NCBI GenBank assembly: GCA_036320915.1
Contig: JAXBDG010000008.1
Location: forward strand, 1,054,001-1,118,000
Length of the DNA stretch: 64,000 bases
Direction: 5' to 3'
Source of the DNA: Linnemannia elongata
Taxonomy: Eukaryota > Mortierellomycota > Mortierellomycetes > Mortierellales > Mortierellaceae
In this document: piece by piece, positions 1 through 11,252 of the stretch
Layout: each line of letters begins with the position of its first letter
Numbering within the stretch: the first letter of the stretch is position 1
Notes under the pieces: model-generated
Told to the model about the DNA's origin: nothing
What the model saw: the letters and a program-made list of their open reading frames with translations, nothing else
Database searches by the model: none
Translations under genes and position numbers: made by a program

Positions 1-106
1 AGCCCTCCTTTCTGGCCTTCTTTGAGGGAGCGTCGTAATCGTTGTGCTGGCCATGGGCTTGGCCGTCTTGATCCTCCAGCTTGAAGTCTCGCTTGAGCTC
101 GGACAT
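1..106 (-). CDS. N-terminus of unknown protein, cut by window edge
   Basis: The minus strand opens with an ATG at 106 and stays open to the window edge, giving 35 complete residues. They are hydrophilic and charged, begin MSELKRDFKLEDQ, and contain a basic SKKARK stretch that looks like a nuclear localisation signal. It is head-to-head with STE24, about 415 bp apart. No family can be assigned from so short a piece. The start is inferred from the open frame and the divergent arrangement. Confidence 0.5.
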   Translation of the reverse strand, partial: MSELKRDFKLEDQDGQAHGQHNDYDAPSKKARKEG

Positions 107-520
107 TGTAGTTGAGGGAGAGAAAGAGAGAGATTGGAGATGGGTGTGAAAAAGAAGAGGACGACGAGGAGTGAGGTGGTGATGGGCTATTGGAGAGGTT
201 GGGTGGTGGCAACACGTTCTGGCAAAGTGGGGAGAGGCTGGAGAAGGTGTGTGAGTGTGAAAGGACCAAGAGGAGCAGAAGAGAGGAAGACAGAAGAGAA
301 GAAAAAAAAATCGCCACTAGACATCTGCAGTGGATAGAAGGACTGACTGACTGACTCGAGTAGAGTCCACAATCAAGGCTAAGCCACCACGCCTACACCC
401 CTGTTCCCCTTTTGTACTTTCTTCGTCGTCTTCGGCTCTTCAAAATTGTGCACCTCTTGGGTGAACAAAGGGAAAACCCTCCTTTCTTTACTACCACCTG
501 TTTTTGCAATCACACTCACC
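107..520. other. Divergent intergenic region, no gene seen
   Basis: This is the shared upstream region of the partial gene (-) and STE24 (+). It is purine-rich up to about 310 and contains a short GACT tandem (341-357). The small open frames across it are low-complexity and unconvincing. Confidence 0.6.
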
Positions 521-2353
521 ATGGGCGCATCTCTCGTCGACTCCATGCACCAATCCTTTGGCACCTTACTGGACTACAACAAGGACACTTTTCCTTATAA
601 GGAGTTTGTCCTCGGTGTCATGTCCACCGTCTTTCTTTGGGAAGAGTACTTGAGGTAACACACACACTCTCTTTCTTCCTCTCTCTGTACACGCGCACAA
701 ATCAAAAGGCCACTTAATTGGATGGCACCACAAAATGCCTCGCGATGACAGCCTTGTAAAGCGTTACAACAGATATGACTAATGCAAAAATACCATGTCG
801 ATTGAGTAGATTCCGCTACTACAGGAAACTATGCGCTACACAGGTGCCAATTGCACTCCGTGAACACGTTTCGCAGGAAACATTCGACAAGGCCCAAGCC
901 TATGGACGCGACAAGGCTCGGTTCGGCCTCGTCGAGACTGTTTTTAGCTTGGTCCAGAACGCCCTCTCCATTGTATATGACTTCCTGCCTTGGCTCTGGA
1001 ACGTCTCTGGAGATGTCATGTTCAGGCTGGCAGGCTACAACAGCGAATACGAGGTATGCACGCTTGGTGCAACTGCATGACAATGACGCACGTCTCAATT
1101 GAGGTCGCTTGTCCATTTCTGATCAATATCGTCTAATTTCTTCGTGTTCTTTATTCCTATCAATTAGATCACCCAATCCATCATCTTCTTTGTTCTGTTG
1201 ACCGTCATTTCGACCATCATCTCTCTGCCCTTCTCGCTGTACCAAACGTTTGTGATCGAGGAGAGACATGGATTCAATAAACAAACCCTGAAACTGTTCA
1301 TTAGCGACACTATCAAGGGACATTTGATTGGAGGTGTCATTGGCATGCCCTTCCTGGCGGGATTCCTTAAAGTTATCAAGCTCGGCGGCGAAAACTTTTA
1401 CCTCTACGTCTGGCTCTTCATGTACGCCTATTTTTCACGGTTCAGTCGCGTCTTCATTTTGAATGTATATATAAATAGGTCAGACTAACGGGCTAACATT
1501 CTTTATTATTACTTGCTAATCTAGGGTGGTATTCCAACTTATCATGGTGTCTATTTTCCCCACCTTCATTCAACCTCTCTTCAACAAGTTCGACCCTCTG
1601 CCTGAGGGTGAGCTCCGCACTATGATCGAGGCTTTGGCTAGCCGTATCAGCTTCCCTTTGACCAAGCTCTTTGTCATTGACGGAAGCAAGCGTTCTGGCC
1701 ATTCGAACGCCTACTTTTACGGCTTCTTCAAGAACAAGCGCATTGTTTTGTACGACACTTTGCTGGAGCACTCGAACAACGACGAGGTCTGCGCCACTCT
1801 CGGTATGTAACCTTTCGTGTCTTTTTTTTCCTTGTTGCATCATACGAAGAACCAAACAGCAAACTAACGCCATACCCTTTATCCTCCTGCTTGAATTTGA
1901 TCCGCAGCTCACGAGCTTGGACATTGGGCTTGTAACCACACCATCCAGATGCTCGTCTTTGCTCAGGTTCAACTCTTTGCTGTCTTTTACCTCTTCTCGC
2001 AATTCGTCAACAACAAGGCCATGTACACCGCCTTTGGATTCATGGATTCGACCCCTACGCTCATCGGATTCCTGCTATTCCAGTTCCTCTACTCCCCCGT
2101 CGAGAGTGTCCTTCAGTTCTTTGTCAACATGAACAGCCGTCGCAATGAGTTCCAGGCTGATGCTTATGCACGCGAACTTGGCTATGCAGCACCTTTGGCA
2201 TCAGGATTGGTGAAGCTTCAGCTCAAGAACTTGGGATCTATGAACCCTGACTGGCTCCACTCCATGTACTACAGGTCCCACCCCGACCTTGTTGAGCGCC
2301 TGGATGCCATCCTGACTCCTGCTCGTGGCTCCAAGGTCGAAAAGGTTGAGTGA
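521..2353 (+). CDS. STE24: CAAX prenyl protease 1, Ste24/ZMPSTE24 family
   Basis: Zinc metalloprotease of the ER and inner nuclear membrane (family M48A) that cleaves prenylated CAAX proteins; in yeast it also trims the a-factor precursor and clears blocked translocons. Exons 521-654, 810-1053, 1168-1421, 1525-1802 and 1908-2353 join in frame to 451 residues, close to yeast Ste24 (453). The active-site motif HELGH falls at residues 305-309, and the exon 4/5 junction splits the Ala codon just before it. The distal zinc-ligand region reads NEFQADAYA, and YGRDKARF and [14 protein letters not shown] are typical family blocks. Several hydrophobic segments flank them. The ATG at 521 gives the usual Ste24 N-terminus. 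It converges on the mtSSB gene 103 bp downstream. Confidence 0.96.
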
Positions 2354-2391
2354 GGACCCAGAAATTAGGTATCCTCAGAATATCCTGGTTT

Positions 2392-2397
2392 AATAAA
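2392..2397 (+). terminator. AATAAA polyadenylation signal of STE24
   Basis: AATAAA lies 39 nt after the STE24 stop, within the short gap before the convergent mtSSB gene. Assigned by motif and position only. Confidence 0.5.
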
Positions 2398-2456
2398 TAA
2401 CATATCGCTCCTGATTTCGTCTAGTCGTTTTCATGGCGTTGGTGCTTGCGTGGTTG

Positions 2457-3338
2457 TTATTCCTTGGGAGACAAGGCCTGGAACGACCCTATGAGCAGGT
2501 GCGAGGAAAAGATAAAAGAGAGGTGATAAGTTACGAGAACAAGACAATGGAGAGCGTCCTGTCACCGTGAAGATTGTGCTGTGCTTAGGATCAGAAACAT
2601 ACTCAGACTGATCTCAGACAAGTGCCTCTCTGAGCCGTCCTTAGCAGTATAGGAACGGTATTGAATGGGACCCTCAACATAGACTAAATCGCCCTTCTTG
2701 ACACGGTCGACCAGCATTGGGTTCCGCCTCTGGTCCCATGATACAATCCTGTGCCACTGAGTCGTCTTGATGATGTTGCCTTTTGTTGAAAAAGAATAGA
2801 GGAACGGATCAGTGGGGTGTTTGGTTGCCTGAAATTTAGTATGTCCTTGATTGCCACCAATTTTTGAACACAGGATGGTCGGCTGTTTTCCCGTACCTTC
2901 GGCATCGGTTTTGCTCTCGGAGGTAGCGACGGAGAAGTGAACGACCGAGCGGTCATTGCCTACGTTGTTCAGCTCAGCATCCTGGCCCACGCGTCCGAGA
3001 ATGGTTGCCTTGTTGACTATTGGATGAAGGTTTTGATGAGTGTTACTTTCTTGGTTGGCTCGCGTGTTTTTAGACGCTAAATTGTAAAGTTTTGTCAATA
3101 CGCCAAGTTCGAGGAATAGCATAGTTACCAAGGGTACGGACGCCACCAAAGGCGGGCTAAAAAGAGTCCAAGGAAGTCATGCACACAAATAAGTTAGAAA
3201 ACACAGGTAGATCCGTAACACGCACCGTAAGCCGAGATACACTAACGAGAGGGTGTATCGTCCTTCCTGCATGCTGTCGTTGGCTCTACCCACCGAGGTA
3301 ATACGCTTGGAGACTGGCACGAGTTTTGCAAGAAGCAT
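2457..3338 (-). CDS. Mitochondrial single-stranded DNA-binding protein (OB fold)
   Basis: Homologue of bacterial SSB, human SSBP1 and yeast Rim1, which coat single-stranded mtDNA at the replication fork. Minus-strand exons: first exon from ATG 3338, then 3129-3156, 2897-3016, 2603-2779 and 2457-2488. OB-fold signatures are NKATILGRVGQDAEL, TTQWHRIVSW and KGDLVYVEGPIQYRSY, and the product ends in LSPKE. The first-exon donor is ambiguous: both GTGTAT (exon to 3243, 150 aa) and GTGGGT (exon to 3294, 133 aa) keep frame. Either version leaves a basic N-terminus suited to mitochondrial import. An intron inside the TDAE/GNIIK junction is a multiple of three, so its retention would insert residues without a frameshift. 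Human SSBP1 is 148 aa. Confidence 0.9.
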
Positions 3339-3770
3339 GGCTGAATGTGAATGTGAACGGAAGGAAGACAATGAATGCAGAGGCAGGAAAAGTAAGGAAG
3401 AGTTGACTTTTTGACAGCCGACAGTTGGCGTGAAAAATATCAAAGGTGGGAAACAGTCAAAACCGCAAAAAACGTGACACTTGGACCCAATGACTGTGGC
3501 ACTTCGGTATCCGTTGCCACTACTCTTCACCCAAGTGAGCACTCTGTGCATCTACGTTTCCCGAGATAGTGTGTGGCGTTACTAGAATGATAATCGTTTA
3601 TCACGGTGTCCATCGAAGAGCCCAAAGTGAGAGTGTTGAAAGTCGCTTTGGATAAAAAATGACAAAAGCGATTTATTACTGTAAAATGGAAAAAATGAGC
3701 CAGGAACGAAGAAGAACGGTATGATGGGTGGAGATAAACGGAATGATAGGTGACAAAAGAGGCGCCTTAT
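3339..3770. other. Gap between two minus-strand genes
   Basis: Upstream of mtSSB and downstream of bL32m. Apart from the bL32m 3' end, no coding or RNA feature was seen. Confidence 0.55.
3672..3677 (-). terminator. AATAAA polyadenylation signal of bL32m gene
   Basis: TTTATT on the plus strand reads AATAAA on the minus strand, about 95 nt past the stop of the ribosomal protein gene. Confidence 0.4.
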
Positions 3771-4193
3771 TTATGCCTCCGCGTTTGATGAAGGGCCACG
3801 TCCCTTCATGTCCCGATAGCAGTGTTGGCAGAGGTGGTGCATCAACTTGGGCTGGCCACATCCGGGGCACTCGACGATATTGCGTTGCTCCTTGAGACCC
3901 TTGGTGGCCTGACGCATGCGCTTCTTAGAATGAGAAGTTTTGCTCTTGGGAACTGAAGCCCAAACAATCGACGGCATGAGGTCAGAGATGTAGGAGCCGA
4001 GACGGCCTAGGACCGAGGTCTGAACCTCGCCAAGGGCTGCTGATGCTGTTGCTGGGGAGGCGGCGACTGTAGAGTTTGAGGAGGAGGTGTTGAAAGGGGA
4101 GGTGAAGGCGAGAGAGTAGGAGTTGAAGGCGCGGAGGAAGGTGAGGTTGCGGGCGGGCTGTGTCGCCCTTGAGGCAGTCCTGAGAAGTGACAT
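3771..4193 (-). CDS. MRPL32: Mitochondrial ribosomal protein bL32m
   Basis: Structural protein of the large mitoribosomal subunit. It is one uninterrupted frame of 140 residues. The first ~75 residues are rich in Arg, Ser, Ala and Thr, as expected for a mitochondrial presequence. The mature part begins near VPKSKTSHSKKRMR (81-94), the classic L32 start. A four-cysteine zinc site follows at C109, C112, C122 and C125 (CPGC...CQHC). In yeast and mammals the L32 precursor is processed by the m-AAA protease, which fits this layout. The first ATG gives the full presequence. Confidence 0.94.
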   Translation of the reverse strand: MSLLRTASRATQPARNLTFLRAFNSYSLAFTSPFNTSSSNSTVAASPATASAALGEVQTSVLGRLGSYISDLMPSIVWASVPKSKTSHSKKRMRQATKGLKEQRNIVECPGCGQPKLMHHLCQHCYRDMKGRGPSSNAEA

Positions 4194-5153
4194 TATGTGT
4201 GATGTGTGTATATATGGGTAGGTGTGGTTTGGAAATGACTTGATGTGAATGCAAACAAAGGGTATCCAAAAACGAGGGACAGGTGTGGAGGGTCAAGGAA
4301 GAGAGCAAGGCACCACAGTACCTATGATCGGGTGAGTGGCTTGGATGTAAACAACTTTGGGCATTTTCGCACGTGATGCAGCTCCGAGCTTATCTTGATT
4401 GGTGGCGCAACATGGAGAGGAAGCAGGGTGCCTGGTAGGCCCGAGAGCCCAATGATGTCTCACACATCATGCGGCCAGTAAAATACATTGTTCGTCCATG
4501 GGAGCCGTCTAGAGGCTAGTTCTCATGATTCAAGGTGACAACCGAGAAGACTGGCCCAAGTGCACCTTTGTTTATCTCCATTGTCAACGCTGCCATGGTC
4601 TAGTCTGGTCTTTTCGACACGGCGGTGTCGAAAAGGGTCGGTCGCGGGGACAGCCGAGACACATTTGGACTGCTGTCAGCCGCCGGCGTGTGAGGTGAAA
4701 TGCAAAAAGGGGAGCAAAGTAGGCAAGAACAGACAGAGAGTGATGGATCCAGCGAGAAACGTGCATTTTCGCTTGTTTGTTTACGCTGTATGCCTTCGTT
4801 TTGATTTGCTTGGGTGTCTGAGTGTGTGAAATAAATGGCCCTGGCATGTTGTCAATGAGGGTATGGAAAAGGGCTCTCTTTTAAGATGTTCGCTCTTGTT
4901 GCCACTTTTTCTCCCTCTTCTCTCTATTTTTCACTTTTCTCTCCTTCAGATATTCCCCAAAACCACTCACAACCCCCCATCTAGCCTTCCTCTCACTCTC
5001 TCGCCCCGTCCCCGCTCAGTCAACCCCTGGCACCTCCTTTCTTGTTGAGCAAGCCAGAAATATCCACCACCTACAACCCCTCGCCAAACGTGGACACTTC
5101 CCCTCCCTTGTTTCCCCCCCATTTCCCACTTCTCTCGGTAAACTCAATAACCA
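4194..5153. other. Divergent intergenic region with CT-rich tract
   Basis: Separates bL32m (-) and the membrane protein (+). From about 4880 to 5150 the plus strand is strongly pyrimidine-rich, a pattern seen just before most genes here. One short frame at 4863 is Leu-rich at its start, but I found no splice arrangement linking it convincingly to the downstream gene. Confidence 0.5.
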
Positions 5154-7334
5154 ATGTCAATCCCCAGCTTTCAGTACGGGTGTATCGCCCCATCCAGCTC
5201 TGGTTCGAGTGTCTACCTCGCCGGGGTTTCGACAGCAGGCACCCTCGCCGTCTACTCTGTAGACATCACCAACCCCAACTCACCCATTGTTACGCCCCTC
5301 GCCACTAACACGTACAGTGCCTGGTCGACCCAGGCCAAGAAGGCCTGTATCGCCTTTCCAGGACTCCAAGGGACGGCCAACGCCCCTTTTGTGGTGCAGC
5401 AGTTTGGGATAAAATCCACTGTGCAGGTCAATGTCTATCCGAATGGAACCACCTGGGGAGCGTTCAGTTTCAATGGCATTTCGTTTATGTCGCCTCAGTT
5501 GTACAACTATGCAGGTGCATCGAAGGAAAGTGTTTGGATTACTGCGGCGACCAACAACACCTACCCTGGAGGTGGACCCTGGACGGGAATGCGCTTGAAT
5601 GCTACCGACATGTTTTCGACCATTGCAGAGTAAGTAGACAGCGATTGAAGGCGGGTCAATTGGGTTCAGCGCTGAAAAAGAACAAAGAAAAGGAAGAGGA
5701 AGAGAGAGAAGGTAGACAAACATGACGAGAGGAAGACGGACGATTTTCGTTATGCACTGCCATACTGCCATACATCCATATGTGCATGAGTGTTTGTTTG
5801 TCGGAGTGTTTTGACCTTTACACCAACCGCCGTCTTTTTGCCAGTTTTAGTCCCCTGTCCCTCTCCCCCTTCGCCATCCAGATGGTCGACATTCATCTCT
5901 CCTTCCCCCTGCCAAACTTTAATTTTTTTTCGACTCATTTTTTTCCCTTTTGGTTCTTGACCCCTGACTTGTCTTGACCTTGACTTGCCCATGCCCTTGA
6001 TTCTAACTGTACATCCACTATTTGCTGACACGGCGCATTCGCCACCATTTCTCTCTATTGCCCAATAGTCCTGTCTTGTCGAATTATCCCTCACCATCAG
6101 CCTTGGTCTCTGTCGGCACATATGTCCCCACCTCCTACACTCCAGCCCAAGGATACACCATCGTCTTTGACCTCCTCGGCGGTGGATCCATCTATACCAC
6201 TCTCAACACCGCTGTGTCCCTGACAGGTACAGACAGAGTCACCTCGCTGTCCAGCCCTCGGGCTGTCGACATGGGCGGTATCAAACTCACCTCCAATGTC
6301 ATCCCCGTCACCATGGTGGGTGTCGCCTACCTCCTCGACCAGGTACAGCCACCATTTCTTTTTCTATCGTTACATTCTTTCATGTCTCTGTTACCACAAA
6401 AAAAAAGAGATCAACTTTAACCGATGAACAAAAAAATCTCCGGCATACCTTTTTGTACATAACATAACACTAGGCCCTCGATGGTACCACGGTCTTGTAC
6501 TCGATCGACCCCAGCAAGGACAGCAAGTTGCAGCGCGTGGCAATCCCCGGCAGCGCCCCCCTCTTCTCGCCCAGCATGCAGGCGACCGCTCTGGGTTCTC
6601 AGATCGTGACGTATGGAAGCGGCAGTGGCAGCACCGCCTCTCCCTTCAATACCTTCGACACCATTGCAACTGCCTGGAGTGGACCCGGACTGGTCGTGCC
6701 CTCACCCATCGCCCCAAGTTCGACTTCGGCCTACCCATCTCCTACATCCAGCCAGAATGGCAATGGAATTGATACGGGGTCAAAGACGCCTATTGGCGCA
6801 ATTGTTGGAGGTGTTGTGGGTGCTCTGGTCGTTATTGCCCTGATCGCCTTCTTTGTGATCCGTAACCGTCGCAGAAACAGGGAAGTGGAAGAACAGCCGA
6901 CTGCGGGTCCTACATCTGCTTACCATGAACCCGCGAAGCCCGACGGCGATGTCAACTACAACACCAACAACAACCACAACAACGTCCTCGGTTCGCCTAA
7001 CATGACGCAGTTGCAAGGACAACATCTGCAGCCACAGCAGCAGCAACAGGGTGGCTTCGACCCTCGTGTTTCGTACTATAGCCAGCCTCCCACAAGTCCC
7101 ACCATCTTCCAGGCACAACCGAACTACCCCAACGGTCAAAAGCAGTACAACTACTCACCTCCAATCTTCAACCCTCAGCAGCCCACCATCTTCCAGCCGT
7201 CTTCTAGCAGCCCCCAACAGAGTCAGGGTCAGGCCTTGTACTCGCCTGCCCACACGGCTGTCCCCTACAGCCCTGTTGCTAGCCAGACTCAGTCTAACCC
7301 ACCCGGTACTCCCAACTTCAACGGCTACGCTTAA
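5154..7334 (+). CDS. Single-pass membrane protein with Q/P-rich cytoplasmic tail
   Basis: Exons 5154-5629, 6069-6342 and 6474-7334 join to 536 residues. The first ~335 residues are rich in Ser, Thr, Gly and Asn with short beta-strand-like blocks and NxT sequons (NGTT, NNTY, NATD), as expected of an extracellular domain. A Ser/Pro/Thr linker leads into one transmembrane segment near residues 356-379 (GAIVGGVVGALVVIALIAFF), followed by a stop-transfer RNRRRNRE. The tail is rich in Gln, Pro, Asn and Tyr. This layout matches the many fungal kelch-like or sensor-like membrane proteins, but I recognise no named family. No signal peptide is visible at the ATG chosen, so an upstream exon may be missing. 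Intron 1 is 439 nt. Confidence 0.72.
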
Positions 7335-7451
7335 GCCTCAGTCGGTTCTGACATACTCGAACTATCTTTATCCATTGTCTTCGTCAATTGGTGGCGACCG
7401 CTAATGATACCCCTACTATTACTTCTCAAAAAAACCAACGCCACCACATTC

Positions 7452-7457
7452 AATAAA
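7452..7457 (+). terminator. AATAAA polyadenylation signal
   Basis: Lies 117 nt after the stop of the membrane protein gene, in the short tail-to-tail gap before the chitin-synthase-like gene. Confidence 0.4.
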
Positions 7458-7519
7458 AACAAATGCTCTAATCGATAATATTATTAAGATATACCTGTTG
7501 CTTTGATGCCCTATCCGTC

Positions 7520-10500
7520 CTATGAAACCAACTGTCGAAAGAACTGCCAGATCCACCCCAGAAGGTACACCAAACTGCCCAAAAACCTCCCTGTGGCGCC
7601 TACTGTAATAATCCAAACCACAATCGTCACATACAGATTCGACCCATCATTCAACGTCAGATAAGGCGCCAGTTGATCAGCAGAGACGGTGATCACCAAA
7701 GCACCGTTGGCAACAATCCAGAGTAGCAGGATCCGTGTCCGGAAGGTGGTGTAGTAATCTGATTGCATTGTCTTGATGTCGTCTCGGCGTGGTCGAGCTA
7801 CTGTTCCTTTGGGTTTGGTCTTCTCGGAGGTGACTGGTTGAGGGAGGAGGGAGGATGATAAGGAGCCGGAGTGGAGGGGAAGGATGGAGGTGGAGGGAGT
7901 TGAGAGGGAGGTTTTGGGTCGTTTTTTGCGGTCGAGGTCGTCGAGGGCGTCTTGGTATGATGCTGCAACTGAGCGTTCATCGGGCATTAGGACTGTTGAT
8001 GCGTGGTAGATGGCGTCGCGACTGATTAGCGGGTCCTTTTCATGATCTTCTGGCTCCTTGATTCCCCAGCTGTACGAAATTGAAAGGAAAAGGTAAGAAG
8101 AGGTTAGACGCAAAGGTAAACAGATCGAAATGGATATCTTTGAGAATGACATTGACAAGAGGAACTTACTTGACTTCATGCATGTTACAGAAAGCATAGA
8201 CGCCCAAAACGCTCACATAGCTCGGCATCAGCAGCATGAACTGAACAAAGCAGGCAATCATATGCCACGGTTCGCCATAAAGGACGGCCGAGACGAGATA
8301 GACTGCATAGCAACAGACCAGAGCCAGAATCAAGACATGGTATCCTGCAGCCTTGAAGACAGCGACGACGGTCGCAAAGGATTCCCATCTGGCATAGGGA
8401 AGAAACTCGGTCGCGTGGAGGAATGTCAGGTATCCGGCGGCGAAGAGGATGTAAGCTTGGATGCATGCAAAGAAGACAAAACTCAGAATGAACAGGTAGA
8501 GCGATTGCCTATTTTTTCAGCGAGGAAATTGAACAGTGAAAAGGATTAGATGCTCTGGATTGAACCTTCAATTGAAAGAGCCACAAGAAGTAGTAGGACG
8601 GAGAGAAGATCGCTTACCCGCGAGGCCGATTGCCCATAGAAATCATCGTAACCACTACAATCAAGCAAATGTAGACGTAGCGCATCAGCATGAATCCTGT
8701 CCCGCCAAGAGAGAAGTGAGGCGCGACAGCGAGCGTCTTTGCCATGTAGTAAAAGACGAGGTAATAGTTGCCCTATTCACATAGTATAATGATAATTTTA
8801 GCAAGAACTACGCAGAGGTATTCTTTGCGTCATAGAGCACGTAGAAATAGAGAGGATGAGTACCAGAGCAAGGAACCAGAAAATGGTGTCGCATCCAAGA
8901 TAGATCATCTCCAGCGTCATCCAAAGCTTCCTGGCAATGTTATGTCCGCTCTTCCAGATCGCAGCAACATGCGAGACCGCATAGATTAGACCAAAAAATC
9001 GCCTGTTCTGCCATTTCCGCTTCATGCCCAAAAAACTGCCAATTCCTGCAGGGAGCTCAGTCTCGGCCCAAGCTGAGCGGACATACTGCATCGTATTTTG
9101 TGCGTGAGGTCGTGTCACCACCAGAAAGGGCAGGATCTGATCCTCTGCAAAGTAAGAGTAGTCTAGCACCTCGCCCACATCCCGATGGTCGTCGCTGAAA
9201 ACCAGATAGTCTGGCTCAAAGTAGGTGGTGAGTGGTCCTTTTCCTGAAATGGGCTCAGGTAAGAGGGTTTCGTAGCGGTAGGCAACAAGAGCGCCTGGCA
9301 TGACGGAAATGTACCCAAAGATGCTCTCGAACGGCTTCTCCAGAACGCTCGACACCTTGTACTCAAAGATCTGGGCAGCAATGATGGGGTTCAAGACCTT
9401 CCACCAGAGCAAACCCTTGGCAACTCGGATCTCTCCACATGCTCCTGCGGTGTGTGGGTTCCTGTCAAATGCGTTCCAGAGATGAAAGAGACTGCCGCTG
9501 CCGATTTTAGCTCCTGCAGTGGTGAGCAAGGTGATCCTGGGTTGGAGTAGTGGACAAAGGGCGTTGAAGAACCAGCGGTGAGAGTTGAGTTTCTTTGTGT
9601 GTCGCTCCTTGAGGCAAAAGACGATCTGGATAGGTGGGAAGTGGTGCTTATTGCTGTTCTTAAGCGTCCGTCCTTTGAGTTTTAACTTGCTGTCCACTGA
9701 CACTTGTGTTGAGTACTATTGGGGATGGGCGATAGATAGTAATGTCAGGCAGCTTGATTTTGATATACACAGGCAAAGAAAGAGAACTGACTTCATCTTT
9801 ACCTCAAAGATGTGCGCCTGGACGGCGTTGCCGTTGACTTGGTTCTTGGCGACACCTTCCTGCCAGCATCCCATGGAAGCGAGGACCTTGAGGATGGCTG
9901 GATTGAGGTTTCTTCGACCGTCGGCCACGATGCAGATGACGACCTTCTTCCACGAGTCCTCCTCCGACCAGATGGGGTTCTTGTGCGACTTGGATTTGGA
10001 CTCTGGCGCGCACATCTGCTTGATGTTCTTGATCAGCGAATGCAGCGTCAGACAGAACGCTTGTGGCGATTCCTATCATATCATTGACATGGGAGTAATG
10101 TTAATACACGCAACCATATGAACAGCGCAAATTATACATTGCCTGATGTTCTAATGGTACCTCGTTGACTGTAAGGCAGATGGCAATCTCGATAGATCGG
10201 TTCAAACTGTGAGTTCTCAGCTTGTAGCGTCCTTCGGGCACCATATCCGCATCACAAGTCACTGCCATGTATCGCATCGTCTCAAACTCCTTGCCGGATT
10301 GATGATCGACCGCAGAAAGGTAGCTCGTAGGAACAGGAGTGTCCAGCACCAAGTTTCCATCCGTCAGCTGCACCTTCTTGGGCTTGAACACGTAGTGTAT
10401 TGGAACTGGCATAGACATAGTTGGGAAGGGAATGCTGGGCAGATGAGAGGCCATGCGAAGCCAGGGAGCCTGAAGCCACTGCGAGAGAGGAAAGTACTGG

Positions 10501-11252
10501 GGAGGGGAGTGACTGGGTCCTATAGTGTTGTTCATTGGTGGATAGAACTCTCCAGGTGCAAATGGGGTTGCGGTAGATGCTAAGGTCGGTGACATGACAG
10601 GTGATAGTGCTGATGTAGGATACGCTCTCGGTTTCTGGTTGTTGGATTTTGACACAGCCGAGTTCTCGGCAGGGTACTGCCCTACCATTCTAGATTCTCG
10701 GGGTGGAGAAAGATGACGATGACGAGAAGACTCTGCATGGCCTGATCCTGTAGCACCACTAAAACGCCCAGAGTTTGATGGTGGGGTCGGCATAGGCATT
10801 GGCATAGGCATTGGCATAGGCATGTGTGAGGGAAGGTCGTAAGGCGATCGAGGGGTTGTCTTTCGAGTCATGGGGGATCGTTCTTCATAAGCAAGGCTTT
10901 GCCTGCTGCTGGTCCTTGAGTCGTGGTCGTGGATGAATGATGGCGGGTGAAGCCCGTCTAAAGGAGAGTAGAAGGAGAAATGCGGTCGTTGTTGAGTGTC
11001 CCTACCCAGATAACGACTTGACCCCATGGGTCTTGGGCCAGAAGCTCCTCCGTCTCCTCGTAGTCGCACTCTTCCGACATCCTGTCTGCTGTCTCTACGG
11101 GTCGATATCCTGCTACTAGTGGTATCATGTCGATGGGATCGTGTTGTCGAGAGACGAGAAGAGACAGCGAGTCGAGAGGCGTGTGGGTAGGAGTCGTTAT
11201 GGAGGGGTTCTGACTCCTGGTGGTGACTCGAGGGTGATCCGGCGCGTCTCAT
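7520..11252 (-). CDS. Chitin-synthase-like protein with altered catalytic motifs
   Basis: Exons 10161-11252, 9803-10072, 8864-9715, 8618-8772, 8170-8508 and 7520-8069 join in frame to 1085 residues. The first ~290 residues are disordered (Ser/Arg/Pro-rich, with a Met-Pro repeat). The CHS N-terminal domain and GT2 core follow: ADGRR, YSTQVSVDSK, FCLKERHTKKLNSHRWFFNA, AGACGEI and FEYKVSSVLEKPFESIFGYI. Several C-terminal membrane helices and an NWGIK block complete a family I-III layout. The catalytic motifs are changed. Where active enzymes have LLDVGT(K/R)PG this has LLTTAGAKIG (517-526), EDR is EDQ (645-647), and QRRRW is MKRKW (685-689). In yeast Chs2 the acidic pair and the Gln, Arg and Trp of QRRRW are needed for activity. 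It may be a non-catalytic or altered-specificity paralogue; the open 6-exon frame argues against a recent pseudogene. Confidence 0.9.
10789..10823. repeat. 12-bp tandem repeat encoding a Met-Pro run
   Basis: A GGCATAGGCATT unit is repeated nearly three times inside exon 1 of the chitin-synthase-like gene. On the coding strand it gives alternating Met-Pro residues in the disordered N-terminal region. It keeps frame because the unit is 12 bp. Confidence 0.8.
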
